A stretch of 64,000 nt of DNA, from the NCBI RefSeq assembly GCF_003286085.1, contig NW_020825294.1, forward strand, positions 1,612,001 through 1,676,000, in the 5' to 3' direction. How positions within the stretch are numbered: the stretch's first letter is position 1; each line of letters begins with the position of its first letter. The notes below the pieces were generated by a model, which worked only from the letters and a program-made list of their open reading frames with translations, was not told the DNA's origin and searched no databases. Of the stretch, positions 33,111-43,854 are shown piece after piece. The position numbers were made by a program, and so were the translations under genes. Origin of the DNA: Drosophila persimilis. Its lineage: Eukaryota > Arthropoda > Insecta > Diptera > Drosophilidae.

Positions 33111-34307
33111 TCATTCCTCTCCACCAAAAAGACCCCCCAGCTCCAGGTCATCTCCTGCTGGACTGGAAATTTGATGCGCCTTGAACTCTGTAAAGAATTT
33201 TCCATCGCTTTTAGAGCTCCAGGCTTTCTCCTCCGCCTCGGCAGCAATGTGCCTCGCATGCCTGGGCGGGGTAAAGTGGGTGTACGTGCAGTCTGTGTAA
33301 GGGGCCGGTTCCGGGTCGACTCCACTGGTTCGCACATTGTAGTGCTCTCTGAGAAAATCCACGACCTGTTGTTTTGTGCCCAGACTGTTGAACTGGACGC
33401 GCAGGGATCGCTTCATTTCGCTGCTCCACATGAACGTCAGATGGTGATGGAAGCATTGGAAGAGCAAATTGTCCCCGGCAGCAGAGGCAATGTCCAGCCA
33501 CTGCTCCACACAGGCCGAAGGAGTTGTCGTGGCTGTCGGGTAATCGCTGTTGAATAGCGCCGGATTCGCGAGGAGACCTCGGGCAGCCATTACGCCAGCC
33601 GCACCAGTCTGCGCGTGTAATTCGCAGGCATCTGACCAGGATTCTACGTTTCCGTTCACTATCAGGGGAATCTGCAGGGATTTGCGCACTTCTTCCATGG
33701 CGGAGACGTTGAGCGTGTCCTTGGAATGCTTCTGGGCAGGCGTCCGACCGTGGAGTGTGAGAAAAGTGACTCCAGCGCGTTCCAGTTGGCGGGCCAGGTC
33801 GATGGTCCTCTCCACAGAATCCTCTTCGCTGCCGCCAAGAAGTCGCATCTTCACGGAGACACTAAAGTCCGAGGGCAGAGTACGCCGTACCTGTTGCACA
33901 ACCTCTCGCACCTGTTCCGGCTGACGCAGCAGTCCGCATCCATAGCCCTTGGACATCGCCCAGCTCTGGGGGCAGCCGCAGTTCAAATCGATGCCATCGA
34001 CATAGGGATAGATCAGCTGGGCCGACGTGACAAACTCTGTCGCATCTTTGGCCGCAAACTGTGCAATGAGTGGCTGATCGTCGGGGTCCGTGGAGAACTC
34101 ATTTTGCCGAGCCTTTTCGCTGTTGTTGATCGAGTCGGAGATCATCATAGGTGTGAATGCTAGTTGAACTCCATTCATCCGCACCAATCTTCGAAACTCC
34201 AGCTTACTGTATCGCACCATGGGCGCACTAACCCGCAGAAAGTCCGGCTGGGCAGCCGCAAATAACGCGGCAATGTCATGATGCGGCCGTTGTTGTGGCA
34301 AATGCAT
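33111..34307 (-). CDS. DUS4L: tRNA dihydrouridine synthase, DUS4L type
   Basis: A single exon encodes 398 residues. The FMN-binding barrel is evident: SAPMVRYSKLEFRRLVR (~27-43), PLIAQFAAKDATEF (~79-92), then GIDLNCGCPQSWAMSKGYGC (~105-124), where Cys112 of the NCGCP motif is the catalytic acid, and SVSVKMR, LTLHGRTPAQKH, IPLIVNGNVES and AAGVMAARGLLANPALF. The pair APMVRYSKL and CGCPQ-WAM-GYG is the DUS4L signature, separating it from DUS1-3. The enzyme reduces uridines 20a/20b of the tRNA D-loop with NAD(P)H. The last ~60 residues are acidic and Gly-rich. The start lies 197 bp from the Phlpp stop codon, so the promoter overlaps the Phlpp 3'UTR. Confidence 0.93.
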   Translation of the reverse strand: MHLPQQRPHHDIAALFAAAQPDFLRVSAPMVRYSKLEFRRLVRMNGVQLAFTPMMISDSINNSEKARQNEFSTDPDDQPLIAQFAAKDATEFVTSAQLIYPYVDGIDLNCGCPQSWAMSKGYGCGLLRQPEQVREVVQQVRRTLPSDFSVSVKMRLLGGSEEDSVERTIDLARQLERAGVTFLTLHGRTPAQKHSKDTLNVSAMEEVRKSLQIPLIVNGNVESWSDACELHAQTGAAGVMAARGLLANPALFNSDYPTATTTPSACVEQWLDIASAAGDNLLFQCFHHHLTFMWSSEMKRSLRVQFNSLGTKQQVVDFLREHYNVRTSGVDPEPAPYTDCTYTHFTPPRHARHIAAEAEEKAWSSKSDGKFFTEFKAHQISSPAGDDLELGGLFGGEE

Positions 34308-34388
34308 GTTTAATTAATCAAGTATATGTGTAAACATTAAATATAGGGAAGTGTGAAAGAGCAGGGCCACGTGAGAGTCGGCAAGTCG

Positions 34389-34424
34389 TATCGATAGTTG
34401 AGTGGGAGTAGACTCATATCGATA
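34389..34424 (-). promoter_or_regulatory. Paired DRE sites in the DUS4L promoter
   Basis: Two copies of TATCGATAGTT start at 34389 and 34417, 28 bp apart in the same orientation, 82-117 bp upstream of the DUS4L ATG. Paired CGATA sites are typical of DREF/BEAF-32 housekeeping promoters and domain boundaries. Confidence 0.7.
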
Positions 34425-34504
34425 GTTCCAATACGTATGTACAATTATAACGGCTATAAAATGATTTGGAATGTTTTGATTTGATGTGTTTCTGCAAGTC
34501 CAGT

Positions 34505-37500
34505 CTAAAGTTCCGTTGTTGCCACACCCCAATACTTGCGCATACGGCTCTCGTGTTCGTTGAACTCATCCTCATCGATCTCCTCCTCGTCCAATATATT
34601 ACGCTCCCGCTCGTGAGTGACAGCGAAATCATATTCAAAGTTGTAGGGCATCAATCGCTGCAGGGATCCAAAGTAAGCCGAGTGGGGTCCCCGCTTCACG
34701 GGGGCTCCAACCATTTTTCGGGGTTTTCCATCAAACATATTATAGCCACAGCTCTGCGCCTGTTGGAATGAGAGCGTGCTGCCAAAGTGTCCGGGCATCG
34801 GTGGCTTAATATGATGGTAGGAGCCAATCGGCGTGGGAGTGGATGCCAGTGGTTGTGGCAGCTGTGGTGTGCTCGTGGAGATGAACTTATTGGCCACGCT
34901 CCGCACTAGATTGGTGGTGAAATCGTTGCGATCCGGCATGGCTAGATTGGTGCTCGGGATGGCTCGTTGCTTGGTAAATGACTTGGAAATGGTATTAAGC
35001 TCCTTGTCAAATAGCAGCTGTGTATTCTGCTCGAGCATGTACTCCCAGCATTTGAACTGCTCCTCCGACAGCACAGATTCTGTTTCGTCCAGCATTTCCA
35101 GCTGCTGCTCCTCCTGCATCACGCGGGCATGCGCGAGAATGAACTCATCGTTGGGCACAACGCTCGGGCCGTCCTTGGACAGAAGATCACGATCACTCTG
35201 ACCGCTGGGCGAGGAGCGTCCGGCCAGCGGATCCTGCTCGAGCGCCCGGTGACGACAGGCGTTGCTGCGATCACAGCAGGTACGCTTACAGACGGAGACA
35301 GTGGGCGGCTGCACCAGAGCTGGCTTTTTGCGAACACTCTGCTTGAGCTCCCGAATGAGATGATCCACGTCGGTTCCAAGATGACGGAAGCGCACCACAA
35401 TCACACTGAGGTTCTCCGATGCACCGAAGCTCTGGGCAATGTCCACAAGCCGCTTGGCTGCCAGCAAAGCGTTTTCCTCCTTGCGAATCTCTCTGGCGGC
35501 GCGACCAACGTCCATGACCGACCAGAGCTGGGCATTGCCCACAACAAGGTACTCATCATCATTGCTTAGTGTTAGCTGGGAAGGAGAAACTCCAATTTAG
35601 TTGGTTTCTTTTAGACTGAGGAGAGAACAAGCTACCTCTAGAACCTGTGGGTCAGGCATTGCGTGCGATGGTCCCAGATCCTTGGCGCTAGATTCGGTGT
35701 CTGTCAGGCGCAACTGTGTGGTTCGACGCACCAGATAGGCATCCAGCCGCCCAGTGCTGGCCATGCGCAGCACATAGCGCTTGCTTTTCAAGGGCCTGAC
35801 CTTTGAGGGTGCCCGTGTCCGGGTGAGATGAAATAAGGCGGCACTCCGCACACTTCCGCACTGCTGCTGGGCCGTCAGCAACGTGAACTTCATGTAATCT
35901 CTGAGAGGAGCATCCTTGACCAGCTGCTCCTGCTTCATTAGATCCGGCACCACCTGAGCCATCTCCTGTGCCACCCGTCCATTGCCATCTGCGGCCTCAA
36001 ACATGCCATAGAGGGCCTCATCAGAGCCGCCATAGTTGGCCGCACGCAACTGGCAGACCAGCAGCTTTCGGCAGTCTCCGGATCCTGGTGTCTCTGCGAA
36101 GCCCATTGTCCAGGGTGAGTTCTTGTTTTGATTTCGCGGCGCCGTCGCCAGCCGCAACGTACTGGTGGGCAGGGCAGCTCGGTTATTGCCAGACACATCG
36201 ATTAGATTCCAGTTGCGCTCACTTTGGGTCTGGCATACCTTGAATTGTTGCTCATCAACCTTGGAATACGAAGGTATACGGTTATTATTGGGAAAATGAG
36301 ACTTTTCAATATCTCTAATCTCACCTGCAGCTGCAAATTTCCGGACAAATCCAAGTACTTGAGATTCCGCGAGGGCACGAGGGACAGCAGATTGACGCGA
36401 TCTAGATGATTGTGTGATAGATCGAGGACCTTCAGCTTGCCCAACTTGGCCAGCTGTGGCGTGCAGAGCAAGAGATTGTTGCAACATCGCAGCACCTTCA
36501 AGTGATTAAGCGTCGCCACCTCCTCAGGCAGTTGTTGCAGCATGTTGCCCGATAGAACCAGGATCTCCAGCTCCGACCAATTGCGTACGCATGCGGGAGG
36601 CAGGATTCCAATGCGATTATAGGCAAGATGGAGCACCTTCAGCCGGGCTGCGTTGTGGAGTGCCTCGAAGATGCTGTCGTTGAGCTGATTTCCAGCCAGA
36701 AACAAGTGCACCAAGGCCGCATGATTATTCTGCTCGTACCGCGGCAGAGTCGACAGCTTGTTGCAGGCGGCGTTCAAGGTGTCCAAGCGTGAATGAGTGA
36801 CGGCAAAGAAATTCTCCGGCAAACACTGGAGTTCGTTGCTTTGGAGTTGCAGCTTTTGGATGCTGCCAAAGCCCTCGGGCAAATACTCAAGCTGCTGCAA
36901 TTCATTGTAGGACAAATTCAGAGCAACCAATTGATTGATTCTATAGTTTCGAAGCAGTCCCGTTATGTTGGTCAATCGATTGTGCGACGCATCCAGTGTG
37001 GACAACGCAGCACAGGCCCCAATCCAATTGGGGAGCTCATTGAAACTATTGTGCGAGATGTCAATGCAATGCAGTTTTAACGGCACTGGATGGGTGTTGG
37101 TTGTGGAAATGTTGTGAAGGCCTGAAAACAATTTAATACACATTTAATACACTTGCACTCGATCTTTTCAATCGAAAAATAGTGCTGGTAATTGCCACAT
37201 AATTTTAATTATTTCAAATCAAAAAACATGCTTTGCTTACAGTTGTGGTCTGCTAAAAGTGCCTGCAGATTGGTGGCGTTTACGATCAGCTCCATTAGCT
37301 TGTTCCGGCTGCACTTGAGCGTCTCCAGTTGAGCCAGCGAGCTGAGGTCCAAGACCTCCATTTCATTTTCGCACACCTCCAGTTGGGTCAAGTACTGGCC
37401 AGCGAGCGAAAAGAGAAAACGGAATACGATGGATAGGAAGTCGTAGTAGCACGGAAATAAGTGGACGGACTCACGTTGTAATTGCCAATCAAAATGCTTC

Positions 37501-37690
37501 CACCCAGCTGGCTGCCCTTCAGGCTGAGCTTCTGCGGAGTAGTCGGGCTGCTGCTGCTGCCGCTGCCGCTACCATTTCCCTCCTCCGACAGCTCGATGGG
37601 CAGCGGCGGTTTGACGCTGCTGTTGTTGCTGGCATTAACTTTTAGTTTCGACTTGTATGGATCCGTCGGTTTCCTTGTGGCTTTGAGCAT
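34505..37690 (-). CDS. Phlpp: PHLPP, leucine-rich-repeat PP2C-type phosphatase
   Basis: Exons are 37690-37475, 37394-37241, 37121-36325, 36259-35636 and 35575-34505, giving 953 residues, about the length I recall for the D. melanogaster protein. A Ser/Gly-rich N-terminus (1-72) is followed by leucine-rich repeats (~75-390, e.g. LKVLDLSHNHLDRVNLLS, LEILVLSGNMLQQLPEE) and then a PP2C-like domain (~405-660). As in vertebrate PHLPP, the PP2C core is divergent: ALYGMFEAADGNGRVAQEM replaces the usual FDGHGG, and DDEYLVVGNAQLWSVMD replaces the usual DG-W motif. There is no PH domain. The protein ends ATTEL, a class I PDZ ligand like the C-terminus of mammalian PHLPP. Mammalian PHLPPs dephosphorylate the hydrophobic motif of Akt and PKC. 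Confidence 0.93.
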
Positions 37691-40031
37691 TGTTTCAGCC
37701 TCTGCTGCTGCTTCTGCTGCTGCTGTTTCTGGCTATGTTTTCGTTTTCTTTAACTCTTGGCAAAGACGCCGAACCTGGGGGCCGGAACGATACCAGACTA
37801 CAACAGCATTGCACAGCACTTGGCTATGCATCAACGAGCACCTACAGAGTGGCGATCGTTTCAGATTTCTTACATGTACTACTCTGTGGAAATACATACC
37901 CGTACAATGCACTGATCACTTCCGATTTGTCAAGGAATACACCCTTTTTGTTCTTTCTTTGTGTGTTTCACTTATTGGATAAGGAGTTTCCTAGATCTTG
38001 TCCGAGCTCCGCAGCTACATTCTAGTAGTCGTGAAAATCCACCACCCGCTCAATGCGATGCGTCTGCTCAACTGAAGACGAACACGTTAACTATGGCTAT
38101 GACTGTGCCGTTACGGTAAGACAGACACGCTTGAGAGAACGTCAGTGTTGCGCTGCTCCAACATCCACCCGCTGGTTTATGTTCGTGTTCGTGTTTGCGT
38201 TTGTGTTTGTGTTGCCCAAATCCCCCAGTTTCGTTCAAGCCGTGCTATGTGCAGTGAATGCTGGATGGGCATGGAACAGTCGGTATAGTGAAGAATTTCA
38301 GTTTGTTCTCCCCCTTCATCGAGGCTCCACTGTAGCGCCAGCCGATAAAGCACACGCCAAAAGACTTACCAATTTAGAGAGGGTGCCCAAGCAAACAGTT
38401 TTAAGAGCACCACAACTCGATGCACCTGCACGTCTCTTTCATTTCTGGCCCTCCGTCTGTTCTGAAAGAGATTTGCTTAGAACATTATAAAAAATAGTCC
38501 TTGGTTGGGTTTTTTTTTTGTAGCTTGTGTTTTGTTACACGAATTTTAGAAACAATTGGATTTTTTATTATTTCAATGAAATATAATAATAATTGTTTGT
38601 CATGCGGCTACGCATTATCAGCAAAACTCAGTAAATTGTGTATTACTCTTAAATCGTTTTTTTTTCCTTTCTTTCTTTCCTTGTTTTGTTTTTCTGGCGC
38701 TTTTTTCTTTGCTCTTTACATGATTATTGCTGGGGCTTTACAAAAATTTTAACAATGTCTGTACATAAAAAACTAAGGGCAGGCAAAACTGTTTGGTTTC
38801 TTATTTTCTGTTCATCTGTGGGCGCCTGTTGGCCTGATCTTGACGATCTTCTTTGGCCTGTAACTCGGCCAATTGTACGACAGATGCGCCCACACATGAT
38901 CAGTGGGGGGAGTCAAGTTTTGAGTACATAAAATAATAATTAGACAGCGGTGATTAGCAATAATATACGCCCTATCCACATAGTTTGTATCATATACGGG
39001 TTTGTATGCTTTAAAATAATATTTATATATATATAAGTATATGTATATAGGTATGTATATAAAATACAAAAAAATTAGGTAAAACATTTCTAAAAACATG
39101 TTGGAGCTTCAAAATAAATAGAATAACTACAGTGTGAAAATTTAAGAAGAAGGGACAGGGTGGGGCGGGGGCAGGGGCGGTCGCGGGTCTGGAATACGAA
39201 AAAACGTTAACTAAGCACATTGTGCTGCTACGCTCATTTGTTTTTATACACATAATTTTGTTTTTGTTTTTTTTTGTTATATTTGCTAGGTATTTTGTAT
39301 TCTACGAAATTTCTTACTTTTTACCGGTATCTATTCGTAGCTATTTCTTATTTTTCTCCGTCTCCTTCTCCTCCTTCTTCTTCTTCGTCCTCTTCTGTGT
39401 GTGTCGTGTCTTGAACTTATTTCGATATCTTGATAATGGGGTAACATTCGCCCGTGTTTGAGTTTATCGAATGATCCTTCCTGCGGCAGTGCTAACCGCA
39501 TAACATAGATTAGGATTATTTTGTTTACTTATTGCTGTTGTACATTCAACTTAATATTAGAAATATTCAAAGTGGCATATGACTAAAATTCGTTATCGAC
39601 TATCTGTGTGTGTGTGTGTGTGTGTGTGGGGCCGGGGAAAGGTTATGGGCTGTGGGCTGTGTAGGGCTGGAGCGCGTTTAAATTATTGTTATATGGGCGG
39701 GGCGGGTGGGAAGAGGGGACTGGATGAGGGTTGTCAAGAGTTTAGGCAGCGCGACTATTATTCCGACCCGTGTTCCGATACCGCTTACGTTTGCCGATTC
39801 CTATACCGATTCTCCATAACGCGAATTGAGAGGCTTATAAAAAACTAGGAGACGTGTGGTAAGGGCGAGAAATTTGATTTCCGCACTACACAATCATAAT
39901 AAATGGTATTTTCTGTATAAGTAGATAAGGATATTATGTATAAACATTAATTAATATAGACGTAATTATGCTCCTCCATATAGGTCCGTGTATATAGACT
40001 TGAAGCTTACTCTGGATTTACCCACACCTTG
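37691..40031. other. Phlpp upstream region and probable 3'UTR of the CCHC gene
   Basis: No gene was recognised. The part nearest 37690 should contain the Phlpp promoter, but I see no clear TATA, DRE or Motif 1 there. The T- and A-rich part (38500-40031) is probably 3'UTR of the minus-strand CCHC gene. It includes a 24-bp TG run (39605-39628). Confidence 0.4.
39605..39628 (+). repeat. TG dinucleotide microsatellite
   Basis: Twelve uninterrupted TG units, probably inside the 3'UTR of the CCHC gene (CA on the transcript). Confidence 0.9.
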
Positions 40032-42606
40032 CTATTTCCCGATGCTCGTCACCGCCGCCGTCGACAGCACCGTTGACGCCGTCGGCGCTGCCACCGACGA
40101 ATTCATTTGAATGCTGCCCATATCCTTGTTGCTGTGATCACCTATGGAGTTCGCCTCTATGCTCTGAGTCTCTGAGTAGTCCAGCTTATAGCTGGCGCTC
40201 CGCGTCACATCCTCCATAGACGCCTCCTGGCAGTCCCGTCCAATGTGCGTCTGCGAGCCGCAATTGTAGCAGGATATCTTCGGTGCTCCGCCGCCGCCCA
40301 CCCCAGTGATGGGGCAAACGGTCAGCGCACTGTAGGGAGGCGTGGTCGGCAGTTGCTGCTGCTGGGGCGTGGGCGTCTGTACCGCCACAGCATTCGTGCT
40401 GACCACAGCGGCAGAGTTTTGCAGCTGGGGCGGCGTAACGGCTGTGGGCGTGCCACCAGTGCCGGGGACCGGCAGGAAGGCAAGGCTCGTATGGAACGCC
40501 GGATAGATGAGCTCTCCGTTGTGGGAAACCGGAGCCATTGGAAACCGGTAGCCGCCACGAACAGATTGCGGCGGTGGCGGTGCATTATGCGCCTGGAATA
40601 TCGTCTGCTGCGGCGGGGGTCCTCGTGTGTGATATGGATAGGAGGCTGCATTGTAGGCTGTGGGTGGTGGAGGCTGCGGCTGCGGCTGCTGCTGTGACTG
40701 TTGCTGCAACAAGACCGTAGTCGTGGGCGTGCTCACCGGAGACGGGCTGATGAGCAGCGCCTGCTGCTGCTGCATGTTCCCGCTGCTCATCGTCATTGTC
40801 TGGGCATCGCTCACATTGCTTGGCGTACCTGTTGTGTAGATCTGCTGATAGCTCTTCTCCATCCCATTGCGTCCGTTCAGTCGCTGCTGCAGGTTCATTT
40901 GCTGCTGCTGCTGCTTGTAGGTGAGATGGTGCTTCTGCTGGTAGCCTCCTCCCATGCCGCTGTGCACGACAGTCGTTATCATGCCCATGCCGGGATTGCC
41001 GACTGTGCTGTGTAATGGCAGTGGATGCGGCGTTGGTGTCTCTGGCGGGGATATGTCCCCGCAAGAGCCATTCGAGCTACCCGATTCGCTGCCGGTTGTG
41101 GCAACACTCTTGGTCACGGAGCCACTCCCATCGTCGTTCATGCTCATGTTCTGCATCATGCTGTTCATGTAAGCGTTGTTCTGAAAGTGCTGCTGCTGCT
41201 GTTGCTGCTGATGCGGCGGTATGTAGGCGTTCGCCTTGACTCGATGATGATGTGTGGGCCGCTGGAAACCGTTGCGTATCAGGCTGGGCAGACTCGTCCC
41301 ACTGGAACTGCTGCTGCCGCCTTCGTTAATGTTCTCGTGCTGCAGCTCCCCGCTAATGGAAGATGGCGGCGGCGTGGTCTCTGCTGAGGGACGCCGCGCC
41401 GCATGATGTTTGTGGCCCGTCAAACGTTGCGACAAGTTGCGCATTTGCTGCGACTGCTGTGGAACGTTGGAGCGCTGAGGACTCGTCGTGCGGCTGCTTG
41501 ACGGCGAGGACTGCTGGCTCAGCATCGGTGAACTGGAGGCTGGAGGCACATGATGATCTATGTTCTGCTGCTGCTGAGGAGCAGCAGTCTGCGGGTGTGG
41601 TGGGGGTGCGTAGTGACGCATCGACCACGCGGCGGCCGTGTTCTGGTGGCCGAGTATGGCATTTGTGTCCGCTGGAATGGTGATATTCGATTGCATCATG
41701 TGTGGCACACCATCGACGCTGATCTGGTGTGTTCCATCAGTCCCAGGCACAAGCTAACAGAGTGAGGGATAGATGGAGAGAGAGAGAGAGAGAGCGGAAG
41801 AGGGGTGAGGGTGTCCGTGTTAGTCGTTTAATCGTTCAAGTGTATCGCTTCGCCTCACTTACCTTTTGAAAATGTTGGGGGAATATCATTGGTATGTTGC
41901 CCTGCGGCGTCTGCACTACCTGGACCATCGGCGGATGCTGTTGCTGCTGGTGCTGATGTGCCTGTTGTTGAGCCTGAATTTGATGCATCACATGTTGCTG
42001 CTGCTGCTGTTGTTGCTGTTGCATTATCAAATCATGCTGGGACGGCGCGTGGGGATGCGGTGGATGTGGATGGGACTGTGTCTGTTCCATTTGCGCTTGC
42101 ACCGGAAAGTTATCCGCCACCAGTTTGTTCTCCTTGATCTTGCCCAGTATTCCAAAGATCTTCTTTTGCTCGTCCATGGAGAAGACTGGATGAATGGCGG
42201 CCATTGTGTAGACAAGCAGCAGTTCGAGAAGAGTATCCTGGTCATTGATGCAACCAAAATCACACTCTCCCCAGCACTCGAGCGTCCGATAGATCTCGCT
42301 CACACAGTTCCGGTTGCAGGCACGGATCAGGGCCAAGTAGAGAGCCATTTTGCGGCGTATCTTTCTGTCGGTAGGATCGCCCTTCTGGCAGGTGAACATG
42401 TCGGCGGCCAGCTCCTGGGGATTGTTGGCGCGCAGCTCCATTCCGCGCAGCGTCTCCGAGTCGCATCTTCCTTGCTCCTCGAGCAGTGTGCCCAGGAAGC
42501 GTAGCTCGAACGGCAGGCAGGCGGTGAGCAGCGCGTACATCGTTTCAATGCGATTGTAGCTCTCGAGTTTCTCAAACCACAGCAGGACGTCTTGTTTACA
42601 AATCAT
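40032..42606 (-). CDS. ZCCHC14/ZCCHC2-like CCHC zinc-knuckle protein
   Basis: Two exons, 42606-41863 and 41753-40032, encode 821 residues. The N-terminal domain (MICKQDVLLWFEKLESYNRI..., CLPFELRFLGTLLEEQGRCD, then MELRANNPQELAADM) matches the conserved start of vertebrate ZCCHC14 and ZCCHC2. The middle is His- and Gln-rich (~175-240) and continues as a low-complexity Gln/Ser/Pro region. Near the end is one zinc knuckle, CYNCGSQTHIGRDC (~743-756; C-x2-C-x4-H-x4-C), followed by SMEDVTRSASYKLDYSE, which parallels the vertebrate tail. ZCCHC14 proteins bind RNA and associate with non-canonical poly(A) polymerases; this role is inferred here. From gene order it may be D. melanogaster CG10492, but I am not certain. 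I take the ATG at 42606 because no ATG is seen further upstream in that frame before the 5'UTR. Confidence 0.88.
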
Positions 42607-43352
42607 TTCCAATGTTTTTGCTGCTGCATCTACTGCCTGTGGACTATGGATGTATGTGTGTGTGTTGTATGTGGATGGACAGCGGTTTGGATGATACCCT
42701 GTAAACAGAGCTCTTCTGTCTGTGTGAGTGAGTGTATGTGTTTGCTGTGTATGGGTTTGCGTGTGTATGGCGTGTGTCTGTGTGCTCTAGTTACGTGTGG
42801 TGGGTGCAAAAACCACAACAACAATAACTAGAATCTCGATAGTTGGCGCAGCTGCTGCTGCATCACTGCCGCAAAGGCTGTGCTGTGGATCGGATGAGCG
42901 CCTGAACACACAACGCAGCTTCGCTTGCACTGCTAATTAACTTTTAAGCGCTTCCCTTGTTTGGCGTTTGCACAATTTTTCGCCTGCTGCTTCCACAAAG
43001 GCTGCCCACTACAACTAGTTGTCGTCGCATATATTTGCGCGTTAGCGGGTGGAGGACGGGTGCTCACGGGTAGCGGGGGGTTGCACCACATTGGCCAGAG
43101 ACTCGTCGGCGTTGGCTAGTTTACTACTCGATGCTCCTGCTCGGGCCGCTGTTATTTGTGACTCGCCGATGCGAATTTCTGCACTTAGCTCCTTAACCAT
43201 TCCACGCGCACTCTTCCGCGATGTTTAACACTTTACGGCTCACGGGCACTAAATACTCTACATTTATGGTTTAAACACGTTATTTACTTTGCATTGTGTG
43301 TGTTTTTTCATAAAATTTTCTGTAGACTCGCTGGCGTTGGTTTACTACTCGC
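42607..43352 (-). other. 5'UTR and promoter-proximal DNA of the CCHC gene
   Basis: About 750 bp lie between the start codon and the Motif 1 site, rich in TGTG runs and CA/GCTGCTGC tracts on either strand. The 5'UTR may contain an intron, but no donor/acceptor pair is clear enough to call. Confidence 0.4.
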
Positions 43353-43640
43353 CAGTGTGACCGCGGACTTATGGCTAAAATATACGGTCTGACCCTCAGA
43401 AATATACTGAAATATACCGTCTTCTCTTTAAAATATACCACAAAAAAATTCGCTTAACCCACTTAAGCCCCCTCTATTTAACAAGTGAACAGATTGATTT
43501 AAGCCGCGGAAAATTATGCTTCCTGCTAATTCTTTTTATAGATCCATCCTATCCCTCCTCTTTACTAACAGAAAACCACGATGACTTTCTAGCTGGAGTC
43601 CAACTCAGGACTGAACACATATTTTTATCCGATAAATGAG
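43345..43640 (+). repeat. Promoter-linked dispersed repeat, copy B
   Basis: This copy starts with a perfect Motif 1 (43353-43363, minus strand CGGTCACACTG) and two or more Motif 6-like units (best 43400-43412). It continues with CTTAACCCACTTAAGCCCCC (near 43446), GATCCATCCTATCCCTCC (near 43543), AAAACCACGATGACTTTCTA (near 43574) and CAGGACTGAACACATATTTT (near 43607), all in the same order as copies A, C and D. The homology fades after about 43640. It forms the promoter of the CCHC gene. Confidence 0.7.
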
Positions 43641-43740
43641 ACTATCGAAGCTGACAGGGATGTTCTATATTTCGATTACCGTGACTACTACTCTTATACG
43701 ATTCAGTGAAAGGGAACCGTGACTTTTAAATAACCGAAAA

Positions 43741-43746
43741 TTTATT
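43741..43746 (-). terminator. Poly(A) signal of Rpn3
   Basis: AATAAA on the minus strand, 109 bp after the Rpn3 stop codon and about 100 bp from the end of repeat copy B. Confidence 0.6.
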
Positions 43747-43854
43747 CAATAAAACCTGATCAACCTTCCTATCGGTGTTTGATCAATTTTGTAACTTATT
43801 TGTTGGTTATATTTCTATGAAAAATGAATACAAGTACAAAGAAACTGCAAAAGC

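Noticed and set aside
38053-38490. A 145-codon plus-strand frame upstream of Phlpp
   Set aside because: No domain and low-complexity GTGTTCGTG runs; more likely promoter or UTR sequence.
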